Shown here: piece after piece, positions 17,526-26,541 of the stretch
Layout: each line of letters begins with the position of its first letter
Position numbering within the stretch: the first letter of the stretch is position 1
Source: Sphingopyxis sp. PAMC25046
Lineage (GTDB): Bacteria; Pseudomonadota; Alphaproteobacteria; Sphingomonadales; Sphingomonadaceae
Direction: 5' to 3'
DNA: 64,000 nt
Assembly (NCBI RefSeq): GCF_004795895.1
Contig: NZ_CP039250.1
Location: 2,914,001 to 2,978,000, forward strand
Position numbers and translations under genes: made by a program
The notes under the pieces: generated by a model
Databases searched by the model: none
What the model was told of the DNA's origin: nothing
What the model saw: only the letters and a program-made list of their open reading frames with translations

Positions 17526-18413
17526 ATGTCGCAATCTTCTACCTCGCCTGTGGGCGTGGACGGCAGCGCGCCGTTCGAACTACATTATTTTCCGCCCGAT
17601 CCCGATCTGGCGGAAATGGTGTCGAGCCTGTATTTTGCGCGCGTCAACATGCCGCGGTTCGACGAATATGAACGCGCCGACCGCCCGCAATTCCGCTTCG
17701 TGACCGCCGCCGACGGCGAGTATATTTTCGCCGACGGCCATCATGCGCCGGTCTGCAAGGCCAATATCGTCGGCCCGACCAGCGGCCGCGTGCGCGCGAT
17801 CAGTAATTGCCCGACGCAGATGTTCGGGTTCGGCATGCTCCCCGCGGGCTGGGCGGCGCTGATGGGCGACGACGCCGACAAGCTGACCGACCGCGCGATG
17901 GATGCCGCCGACCTGTTCGGCCCGTGGATCGAGGACGTCGCCGCCGCGCTCGAAAAGGCCGCGACGGTCGAGGAAAAGCTGGTCATCGGCAATAATTTCG
18001 CGCGCGAGGTGCTGACGCGCAACGAACAGCCGCCGATGTGGTTTATCCGCACGGTCGACGAATGGCTGACCGCATCGCCCTCGCCGCAAGTGCCCGAACT
18101 GGTCGGGGCGACGGGCATGTCGATCCGCTCGGTTGAACGGATGACGAAACATTATTACGGCCTGTCGCCGCGGATGCTCGCGCGCAAATATCGCGCGGTG
18201 CGCGCCGCTTCGGCGCTCGCGCGCGGCGAAGGGCTCGACGCGGCGCAGCTCGGCGACGCCTTTTATGATCAGTCGCACCTGATCCGCGAGATCAAGCGCT
18301 TCGCCGGCGCGACCCCGGGCCAGCTCGGCAAGCCGACCACCTACACCGAAGCGACGACCAAGGGCCGCAAGCAGCTCGCCGGCAAGGTCAGCCCGATCGT
18401 CTCCGAGACGTGA
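17526..18413 (+). CDS. AraC-family transcriptional regulator
   Basis: About 295 residues: an N-terminal domain of unknown ligand specificity (with ADGEYIFADGHH and VGPTSGRVRAI) and a C-terminal AraC DNA-binding domain including MSIRSVERMTKHYYGLSPRMLARKYR and the second helix-turn-helix DAFYDQSHLIREIKRFAGATPGQ. The gene is isolated, with neither neighbour an obvious target. An in-frame ATG 13 codons earlier exists, but the -10/-35 pair at 17445-17473 favours this start. The candidate sRNA gene lies immediately downstream. Confidence 0.85.
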   Translation: MSQSSTSPVGVDGSAPFELHYFPPDPDLAEMVSSLYFARVNMPRFDEYERADRPQFRFVTAADGEYIFADGHHAPVCKANIVGPTSGRVRAISNCPTQMFGFGMLPAGWAALMGDDADKLTDRAMDAADLFGPWIEDVAAALEKAATVEEKLVIGNNFAREVLTRNEQPPMWFIRTVDEWLTASPSPQVPELVGATGMSIRSVERMTKHYYGLSPRMLARKYRAVRAASALARGEGLDAAQLGDAFYDQSHLIREIKRFAGATPGQLGKPTTYTEATTKGRKQLAGKVSPIVSET

Positions 18414-18473
18414 GCCGCTATTAACCTTCAAAAATTGCGCGCCCGGTCGTTTTGGCGTTTCCATACAATCGCG

Positions 18474-18590
18474 AATCGGCGCGGGGGAATAATTCCCCCT
18501 TGCGACCCAGAAGAGCTCATCCTCTTACGAGGACTTGAGACCTTCATCTTGGCACTCATTTGGCTTCGGCCGGATGGGTGCCTTTTTTTT
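18474..18590 (+). ncRNA. candidate small RNA ending in an intrinsic terminator
   Basis: An approximately 117-base non-coding stretch between the AraC gene and the SUF operon with three consecutive hairpins: 18483-18499 (GGGGGAAT/ATTCCCCC), 18516-18539 (CUCA-UCCUC, loop UUAC, GAGGA-xx-UGAG), and a terminator at 18551-18582 with 14-base arms around a TTCG loop, followed by T8. A TACAAT at 18464-18469 could be its -10, though no good -35 is seen. No ORF with a start and ribosome-binding site fits. The hairpins could instead be the 3' end of the araC transcript. Confidence 0.5.
18551..18590 (+). terminator. strong intrinsic terminator with UUCG tetraloop
   Basis: Arms GGCACTCATTTGGC and GCCGGATGGGTGCC with loop TTCG (a few G-U pairs) are followed directly by eight T residues. 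This is the clearest Rho-independent terminator in the window; it ends either the AraC transcript or the candidate sRNA. Confidence 0.9.
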
Positions 18591-18647
18591 GGCGCGTATC
18601 GGGCAGCCGCTTTGGGGTGGAGAGCTGTAGTTGCTCTTCTCCACTTC

Positions 18648-18740
18648 CGTCATCCCGGGCTTGATCCGGGATCCCGCTTTTTGGGGCGTCGACCGGTCTT
18701 CGGCATCAAGCGGGACCCCGGATCAAGTCCGGGGTGACGA
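18648..18740. repeat. palindromic intergenic repeat (GTCATCCCGGGCTTGATCC type)
   Basis: Outer arms CGTCATCCCGGGCTTGATCC and its near complement GGATCAAGTCCGGGGTGACG bracket two inner arms (GGATCCCGC ... GCGGGACCCC). This double-palindrome design recurs at 52606-52679 with very similar end sequence. It lies 70 bases upstream of the SUF promoter. Confidence 0.85.
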
Positions 18741-18813
18741 ATAATGAGACGGCAGCAAACGGTCGCAACCGGCCGCCCCACCCTCATCTTTACCCCGCCC
18801 AACCACGGCTTGC

Positions 18814-18842
18814 TTGCACCTCGCTGGCCTCTCGCTTATATA
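18814..18842 (+). promoter_or_regulatory. promoter of the SUF operon
   Basis: TTGCAC (18814-18819), a 17-base spacer, then TATATA (18837-18842). Transcription would start around 18849, inside the palindrome at 18845-18861. The position is ideal for repression by the Rrf2-type regulator encoded first in the operon. Confidence 0.65.
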
Positions 18843-18844
18843 AG

Positions 18845-18861
18845 TGGAGTAATTTACTCCA
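18845..18861. promoter_or_regulatory. operator of the Rrf2-type SUF regulator
   Basis: TGGAGTAATTTACTCCA is a perfect inverted repeat with 8-bp arms around one central base. It overlaps the predicted transcription start of the SUF operon. AT-rich palindromes of this size are typical binding sites of Rrf2/IscR-family repressors, so autoregulation is likely. Confidence 0.7.
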
Positions 18862-18896
18862 GTTAAGAATCGTTCGCAATTGCGACGGAAAAGAAC

Positions 18897-19366
18897 ATGC
18901 GCCTGTCCAACCTTGCCGATTATGCCGTGGTGCTTATGAGCGCCGCTGCCCGCCAATGCGGGTCCCATTACGGTTCTGGGCCCATCCACGCGGGCATGCT
19001 CGCCGAGCAGACCGGCATCCCGGGACCGACGGCGCAGAAGCTGGTGAGCCAGCTCGCACGCGCCGGGCTGCTCGTCGCGTCGCGCGGCAGCGGCGGTGGG
19101 GTGCGACTCGCGCGGCCCGCGGCGGCGATCAATGTCGCCGACATCATCGAAGCCGTCGAAGGCCCGATCGCGCTCACCTCCTGCGTCGCCGAAGGACGCC
19201 ATGACTGTTCGCTCGAGGGCAGTTGCAAGGTGCAGCCGCATTGGGGCGTCGTGAATGGCGCGGTGCGCGGTGCGCTGGCGAACATCAGCCTTGCGAGCCT
19301 TGCCGCTGCACCCAAACTCTCCTTCACCCCGCCTGCCCCGGCGCTTGCCGGCGACGAGATCAGAAT

Positions 19367-19370
<4 letters not shown>
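18897..19370 (+). CDS. Rrf2/IscR-type SUF system regulator
   Basis: A 157-residue winged-helix regulator. The N-terminal [19 protein letters not shown] and [20 protein letters not shown] form the HTH, and [13 protein letters not shown] is the wing. Three cysteines ([10 protein letters not shown] then SLEGSC, spacing Cx7Cx5C) plus a nearby His (QPHW) match the cluster-binding site of IscR-like proteins, with a slightly longer first gap. It should sense iron-sulfur status and repress the operon through the palindrome at 18845-18861. Its stop overlaps the sufB ATG (ATGA). Confidence 0.92.
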
Positions 19371-20850
<1,480 letters not shown>

Positions 20851-20854
<4 letters not shown>

Positions 20855-21234
20855 GAGCGGCTTTCGCCTTCATTTTCATTGTCACCGCGTGTTCCGATGG
20901 CGAAGCCGAGGTGCTGGCAGACATGTCGCTCTCGGAGCGCACATCTTACGAGACAATCAAGACGTTCAACAAATGCATGCAACCGCACATCGCTTTGGCA
21001 AAGCGCGGGCCCGCTTTGTCTGATCGTCAAATTGACGAGTTCGGGCAGAAATGCCCCATGGAGTTGGAACAGGTCGCCCAATCCATGGCTAAACGGCCTC
21101 TGTCGAGTTTCCGCGGATCGATCTCGAATGACGAGTGGATCCCCGATTTTGACGGGCGCCTTGCACATTATCGGAAATCATTTGCGGGTTCCTTCAGTTG
21201 CGAACTGAGCCCCGGCGGCTGTCCGGTTCTATAG
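20851..21234 (+). CDS. unknown lipoprotein inside the SUF operon
   Basis: A 127-residue protein whose GTG start overlaps the sufB stop (GTGA) and which ends 5 bases before sufC. The N-terminus has a short hydrophobic stretch and a lipobox-like FIVTACSD, so it is probably a lipoprotein. The mature part contains four further cysteines ([24 protein letters not shown]) that could form disulfides. Its base composition is less GC-rich than the suf genes on both sides, suggesting a later insertion. No family is recognised and no known SUF factor matches it. Confidence 0.7.
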
Positions 21235-21239
21235 GAAAT

Positions 21240-21986
<747 letters not shown>

Positions 21987-22005
21987 TGAGCGCGCGCGCC
22001 CTACT

Positions 22006-22188
22006 CCCTTCTCCCTTGAGGGGAGAAGGATACGCAGCCTTGGCGCCGAAGGCGTCTAGGCGCAGTTGGATGAGGGTGGGCGAGCCTTTGGCTCGCGCGA
22101 TCGCATGGCGATCGCATACCCCTCACCCAGCTTCGACTAGCGAGCAAGCTCGCAAGTCTGCGCAGCCCTCTCCCCCAAGGGGCGAGGG
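22006..22188. repeat. hairpin-rich 180-bp repeat (family A, copy 1), within the SUF operon
   Basis: Bounded by CCTTCTCCCTTGAGGGGAGAAGG and CCCTCTCCCCCAAGGGGCGAGG hairpins, with inner segments GTTGGATGAGGGTGGGCGA and CATACCCCTCACCCAGCTTC. An inverted copy lies at 48801-48980 and a shorter relative at 56391-56500. It carries no transposase and looks like a miniature, non-autonomous element. It separates sufC from sufD and ends 3 bases before the sufD ATG, providing GGCGAGGG near the ribosome-binding position. Confidence 0.88.
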
Positions 22189-22191
22189 ATC

Positions 22192-22917
22192 ATGACCACC
22201 CTCCCCACGCGCCGCGACGAAGCCTGGCGCTATAGCAATATCGACGCGGTGACCGCGGCATGGCCGCTGCCCGCGCCCGAGAGCATCGTCGTGCCCGCGG
22301 GCAGCGACTTCAAGCGCGCGATCGTGCAGGATGCAGGGACGATCCAGCAGGTCGAGATGAGCATCGGCAACGGTGCGACCGCGTCGCTGCATATCCTCAA
22401 CATCGGCGGTGTATACGGCCGCATCGAACTGAACGTCACGCTGCACGAAGGCGCCGACTTCACCCTCGGCGCCGCGCAGATCGGCGGCGGCGAACAGACT
22501 CTTGAGATCGTCACCACCGTCACCCACGCCGAACCCGGCGCGACCTCGCGGCAGATGATCCGCTCGGTGCTCGGCGGCACTGCGACCGGCACTTATCTCG
22601 GCAAGGTCGCCGTCGCGCGCGACGCGCAGCAGACCGACAGCGAGCAGGACGTGAAAGCGATGCTGCTCGACCGCAGCGCGACCGCCAACGCCAAGCCCGA
22701 GCTCGAAATCTTCGCCGACGATGTCAAATGCGCGCACGGCTGCGCGATCGGCGAGCTCGACGCGATGAGCCTCTATTATCTCCAGTCGCGCGGCCTTCCG
22801 CCCGCCGAGGCGAAGAAGATATTGCTGCAGGCCTTCGTTGCCGGCGTCTTCGACGGCGCCGAGGACGAGGAAAAGCTACAAGCGCTCGCGCTCGCCAAGC
22901 TGGGAGAGTTGGTGTGA
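22192..22917 (+). CDS. sufD: SUF complex subunit SufD
   Basis: A 241-residue SufD, shorter than the E. coli protein because the N-terminal region is reduced. It starts TLPTRRDEAWRYSNIDAV, a typical SufD opening, contains the right-handed beta-helix core, and ends with the conserved DVKCAHGCAIGELDAMSLYYLQSRGLPP and AKKILLQAFVAGV. It partners SufB and SufC in the scaffold complex. The ATG follows the repeat element directly, so its ribosome-binding site (GGCGAGGG) derives from the repeat. Its stop overlaps the sufS GTG (GTGA). Confidence 0.95.
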   Translation: MTTLPTRRDEAWRYSNIDAVTAAWPLPAPESIVVPAGSDFKRAIVQDAGTIQQVEMSIGNGATASLHILNIGGVYGRIELNVTLHEGADFTLGAAQIGGGEQTLEIVTTVTHAEPGATSRQMIRSVLGGTATGTYLGKVAVARDAQQTDSEQDVKAMLLDRSATANAKPELEIFADDVKCAHGCAIGELDAMSLYYLQSRGLPPAEAKKILLQAFVAGVFDGAEDEEKLQALALAKLGELV

Positions 22918-24152
22918 GCAGCCTCTCTTCCCCGTTCGTCCCGAGCGAAGTCGAGGGACGCGAAGCCGGGCGCCAGCGTGTCTCGACTTCGCTCGACACG
23001 AACGGGATCAGGGACCAGTTCCCCGGCCTGACGCCAGGCTGGCACTATCTCGACACCGCCGCGACCGCGCAGAAGCCGCAGGCGGTGATCGACGCGACGG
23101 TGAACGCAATGGGCCGCGACTATGCGACCGTGCACCGCGGCGTCTATGCACGCTCGGCCGATATGACGCTCGCCTATGAGGCGGCGCGGCGGCGGATCGC
23201 GGGCTTTATCGGCGCGCGCGAGAATGACGTGACCTTCGTGCGGGGCGCGACCGAGGCGATCAATCTCGTCGCCTACTCGCATCCGAAGAAGGGCCGCGTA
23301 CTGCTGTCGATGCTCGAACATCACAGCAATATCGTGCCCTGGCAGCTCGCGGGCTGGCAGGTCGATGTCTGCCCGCTGACCGCCGACGGCTGCATCGACC
23401 TCGACGCCGCCGAGAAGCTGCTCACCCCCGATCACACGATGGTCGCCTTCGCCCATGTCTCGAACGTGCTCGGCAGCCCGCTCGACGTTGCGCGCGCCGC
23501 CGAGCTCGCGCACCGTGTCGACGCCGAACTGCTGATCGACGGCTGTCAGGCGGTTCCGCGCCTGCCCGTCGATGTCGCGGCATTGGGCTGCGACTATTAC
23601 GCCTTCTCGGGCCACAAGCTCTACGGCCCCACCGGCATCGGCGTGCTGTGGAGCGACAAGCTCGACACGCTCCCGCCGTGGCAGGGCGGCGGATCGATGA
23701 TCGACCGCGTGACCTTCGCCAAGACGAGCTACGCCCCCGCCCCCACCCGCTTCGAAGCCGGCACTCCGGCAATCGTCGAAGCGATCGGGCTCGCCGCGGC
23801 CGTCGACTATGTCGAGGCGCTGGGCATCGACAGGGTCCATGCGCATGAATGCGCGCTCGTCGGGAGCTTGCGCGAAGCCCTCGCACGCAAGAACAGCATC
23901 ACGCTCTATGGCCCTGAAAATAGTGCAGGAATCGTCAGTTTTTCGATGACGGGGGTTCATCCGCACGACATCGGCACTATCTTGGACGAAAGCGGGGTCG
24001 CGATCCGCGCCGGGCACCATTGCGCGCAGCCGCTGATGGAGCATCTGGGTGTACCCGCGACCGCGCGCGCGAGCTTCGGTGTGTACAACAATGACGACGA
24101 TGTGGCGGCGCTGATCGACGGCCTCGCCCGCGTCGAGAGGATTTTCGGATGA
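22914..24152 (+). CDS. sufS: cysteine desulfurase SufS with repeat-derived N-terminus
   Basis: A 412-residue PLP enzyme supplying sulfur for the SUF system. GWHYLDTAATAQKPQAVID opens the enzyme core, the PLP lysine is in SGHKLYGPTG (about residue 234) and the persulfide cysteine in AGHHCAQPLM (about 370). The GTG start overlaps the sufD stop, and no ATG/GTG/TTG in frame lies between the palindrome at 22931-23006 and the conserved core. The first 31 or so residues, including FVPSEVEGRE and STSLDTNG, are therefore translated from that repeat. The gene ends with an ATGA overlap to sufT. Confidence 0.95.
   Translation: MSSLSSPFVPSEVEGREAGRQRVSTSLDTNGIRDQFPGLTPGWHYLDTAATAQKPQAVIDATVNAMGRDYATVHRGVYARSADMTLAYEAARRRIAGFIGARENDVTFVRGATEAINLVAYSHPKKGRVLLSMLEHHSNIVPWQLAGWQVDVCPLTADGCIDLDAAEKLLTPDHTMVAFAHVSNVLGSPLDVARAAELAHRVDAELLIDGCQAVPRLPVDVAALGCDYYAFSGHKLYGPTGIGVLWSDKLDTLPPWQGGGSMIDRVTFAKTSYAPAPTRFEAGTPAIVEAIGLAAAVDYVEALGIDRVHAHECALVGSLREALARKNSITLYGPENSAGIVSFSMTGVHPHDIGTILDESGVAIRAGHHCAQPLMEHLGVPATARASFGVYNNDDDVAALIDGLARVERIFG
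22931..23006. repeat. translated palindromic repeat in the sufS N-terminus
   Basis: A 76-base inverted repeat: CCCGTTCGT and CGAGCGAAGTCGAG on the left, CTCGACTTCGCTCG and ACGAACGGG on the right, with both arm pairs perfect. Sphingomonad genomes carry many intergenic copies of this type. Here it lies within the coding region and encodes residues about 6-31 of SufS. Confidence 0.88.
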
Positions 24153-24622
24153 GCGACGAGGACCGCATGATCAAGGTCGAAGAAGTGACGAGCGTCGACG
24201 CGCCGCCGAAAGCGCGCGTCGAAGATATCGAGACCGCGCCCGAGAAGCTCGAGCGCAAGCGCGACTATCTCGAAGGCTTCCTCGCGGCCAAGCCCGCCGA
24301 CGTAGCGCCCGGCGCGGTCGGCGGCGACCTTTATGAGTCGGTGATCGACGCGCTCAAGGAGATTTTCGACCCCGAAATCCCCGTGAACATCTACGACCTC
24401 GGCCTGATCTACAATGTCGAGATCGACGAGGGCCATGTGCTCGTCACGATGACGCTGACCACGCCGCACTGCCCGGTCGCGGAGTCGATGCCCGCCGAGG
24501 TCGAACTGCGCGTCGGCGCGGTGCCCGGCGTCGGCGACGCCGAGGTCAATCTCGTCTGGGACCCGCCGTGGTCGCCGCAGAATATGAGCGACGAAGCGCG
24601 GCTCGAATTGGGGATGCTGTGA
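24149..24622 (+). CDS. sufT: SUF-associated MIP18/DUF59 protein (SufT-like)
   Basis: A 157-residue protein whose C-terminal half is a MIP18/DUF59 domain: VIDALKEIFDPEIPVNIYDLGLIYNVEID, then MTLTTPHCPVAESMPAEVE with the conserved Cys, and VNLVWDPPWSPQNMSDEARLELGML. This is the SUF-system form, thought to help mature Fe-S proteins. The N-terminal 50 residues are charged and probably flexible. It overlaps sufS by 4 bases, and its stop overlaps the start of sufA (TGATG). Confidence 0.92.
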   Translation: MSDEDRMIKVEEVTSVDAPPKARVEDIETAPEKLERKRDYLEGFLAAKPADVAPGAVGGDLYESVIDALKEIFDPEIPVNIYDLGLIYNVEIDEGHVLVTMTLTTPHCPVAESMPAEVELRVGAVPGVGDAEVNLVWDPPWSPQNMSDEARLELGML

Positions 24623-24978
24623 TGACCGATACCAAGACCCGCGTCCGCCCGGCAGCAGTGACGCTCACCCCCGGTGCCGAGGAACGCATCGCGAAACTGA
24701 TGGCGTCGGCGCCGGAGGGCACGATCGGCGTGCGCCTGTCGACCCCGCGCCGCGGCTGTTCGGGGCTCGCCTATTCGGTCGACTATGTAACCGAAGAGGT
24801 GAAGTTCGACGAGAAGATCGAGACCCCCGGCGGCGTCTTCTACATCGACGGCGCGTCGGTCCTGTATCTGATCGGCAGCGTTATGGACTGGGTCGAGGAT
24901 GATTTTGCCGCGGGCTTCGTCTTCGAGAATCCGAACGCCAAGGGCGCGTGCGGCTGCGGCGAGAGTTTTACCGTCTAA
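24622..24978 (+). CDS. sufA: A-type iron-sulfur carrier (SufA/IscA family)
   Basis: A 118-residue A-type carrier that receives clusters from SufBCD and passes them to targets. The three conserved cysteines are present: RRGCSGLAY and GACGCGESF at the C-terminus. LTPGAEERIAKLM and GVFYIDGASVLYLIGSVMDWV are also family-typical. It is the last gene of the operon; 58 bases separate it from the MddA-like gene and no obvious terminator is seen between them. Confidence 0.94.
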   Translation: MTDTKTRVRPAAVTLTPGAEERIAKLMASAPEGTIGVRLSTPRRGCSGLAYSVDYVTEEVKFDEKIETPGGVFYIDGASVLYLIGSVMDWVEDDFAAGFVFENPNAKGACGCGESFTV

Positions 24979-25036
24979 AGGGCGCTTTTCCGCAAAAAAC
25001 ATGCTATGATGGCTCCTCCAAAGAAGGGGCAGCATC

Positions 25037-25774
25037 ATGATCCGTGCCTTCTATCTGGCCTATGCGGCCATCTGCTATGCGATATTCTTTGCGACATTCC
25101 TGTACCTTATCGCCTTCGTCGGCAATCTGCCCGTCGTCGAGCCAACGGTCGATTTCGCGCGCGAAGCGCCGCCCGGGCGAACGGTATTGATCGATGCCGC
25201 GCTGATCGCGCTGTTCGGCGTTCAGCATAGCGCGATGGCCCGCCCCGGGTTCAAGGCGGCATGGACGCGTATCGTCCCTGCCCCCATCGAGCGTAGTACC
25301 TATGTGCTGCTCGCCAGCCTCACGCTGATCGTTCTGATGCTGTTCTGGCACGAACTGACCACACCGGTGTGGATGGTAACCAATGTAGCGGGCGCCGCGG
25401 TCCTGTGGGCACTCTTCGGCCTCGGCTGGCTGATCGTCCTCACCAGTACCTTCCTGATCAACCATTTCGAGCTGTTCGGTTTGCAGCAAGCCTGGTTCGC
25501 CGTGCGCGCGAAAGCGGCCGCGCCGCCGGTGCTGCGCCAGCCGCTTTTCTACAGGTTCGTGCGGCATCCGTTATATGCGGGGTTCTTCCTCGCCTTCTGG
25601 GCGACGCCCGTGATGACCGCCGGCCACCTGCTGCTCGCCGCCGGCCTTTCTCTCTATATGCTGATAGCAATCCGGTTCGAGGAGCGCGACCTGATCGATG
25701 TCTTCGGCGAAGCTTATGTAAGCTATCGTCGGCGCGTCGGCATGCTCGTCCCGCGGATCGGCGGCGGCCGCTAG
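25037..25774 (+). CDS. mddA: methanethiol S-methyltransferase-like membrane protein
   Basis: A 245-residue membrane protein of the NnrU/isoprenylcysteine methyltransferase superfamily with six or so helices. FVGNLPVVEPTVD near the start, LFGVQHSAMARPGFKAAWTRIVP, PIERSTYVLLASL, INHFELFGLQQAWF and the SAM-site-like FYRFVRHPLYAGFFLAFW and FEERDLIDVFGEAYVSYRRRVGML agree with MddA, which methylates methanethiol to dimethyl sulfide. It lies just after the SUF operon on the same strand. Other substrates are possible because the family is broad. It overlaps the convergent extensin-like gene by 4 bases. Confidence 0.75.
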   Translation: MIRAFYLAYAAICYAIFFATFLYLIAFVGNLPVVEPTVDFAREAPPGRTVLIDAALIALFGVQHSAMARPGFKAAWTRIVPAPIERSTYVLLASLTLIVLMLFWHELTTPVWMVTNVAGAAVLWALFGLGWLIVLTSTFLINHFELFGLQQAWFAVRAKAAAPPVLRQPLFYRFVRHPLYAGFFLAFWATPVMTAGHLLLAAGLSLYMLIAIRFEERDLIDVFGEAYVSYRRRVGMLVPRIGGGR

Positions 25775-26487
25775 CGGCAGACCGTCCAGCCCGCGGTCCG
25801 TGCCGCCATGTCGAGATGGAAATGGTCGGCGTGCGCGCGGTTATAATCGGGTGACAGGACAGTGCTGAACAGGCCGCAGCTTTCGTCGCGAATGCCGTGC
25901 AAGAATTCGCTGCGGTTGTCGCCAGGCGGCCAGTCGTTGATCAGAGCAATGCGTGTCCCGTCGGCGAGGATAAAGGCCGAGATGTCGATCGCGTTCGCGG
26001 TCGAATGCTGGCTTTGCGCCTGCTCGCCAGCGATCTTGCGGCAATTATAGCTGCCGAGATTCTCCATCTCGATCACTTTCTGTCCGAAATATTTTCGCGC
26101 GAGCGGCTGAACCACGTCGCGATTCCATAGCGCCATCGCGGCGGTTACCGCGCAGCCGGGCGCCGCATTGGCAGGCCGCATCGTCGGCACGAAACGATCG
26201 CCGGTCAGGATCATGCGCTGACTCGCCCGGCAAATCCCGTTACCGATGGGCGGCCGTCGCAGATAGCCCACGCCTGCGCGGTCGAGGACGGCGAAACAGG
26301 CCGCGTCGTCGCTCGCAAGTGCGACGAGCTTGCTGTGCGTCGCCCATCCCTGTGGATGCGCGAGTTCGAAACGCGCGCCGGGGAAATGTTCGGGATGATC
26401 GCGCACCCACTGCATGCCGAAGATCGCGCCGATCGTCAGCAGCACCGCGACAGCGAACCAGATCAGATAGGGGCGTATGCTCTTCAC
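25771..26487 (-). CDS. extensin-like family protein
   Basis: A 238-residue protein with one N-terminal transmembrane helix (about residues 8-25) and an extensin-like C-terminal domain. Four cysteines (ACFAVLD, NGICRAS, PGCAVT, YNCRKIAGE) and the HSTANAIDISAF, HADHFHLDM motifs are diagnostic of this family, which is distantly related to D,D-carboxypeptidase-like folds. It probably acts in the periplasm on the cell wall. No function is experimentally attached to the family as far as I recall. Confidence 0.88.
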   Translation of the reverse strand: MKSIRPYLIWFAVAVLLTIGAIFGMQWVRDHPEHFPGARFELAHPQGWATHSKLVALASDDAACFAVLDRAGVGYLRRPPIGNGICRASQRMILTGDRFVPTMRPANAAPGCAVTAAMALWNRDVVQPLARKYFGQKVIEMENLGSYNCRKIAGEQAQSQHSTANAIDISAFILADGTRIALINDWPPGDNRSEFLHGIRDESCGLFSTVLSPDYNRAHADHFHLDMAARTAGWTVCR

Positions 26488-26541
26488 GGCGCCTTAGTGA
26501 CGCGCGGAGCCTTTTCACACAACCCCGCCCGATCATTAGGG

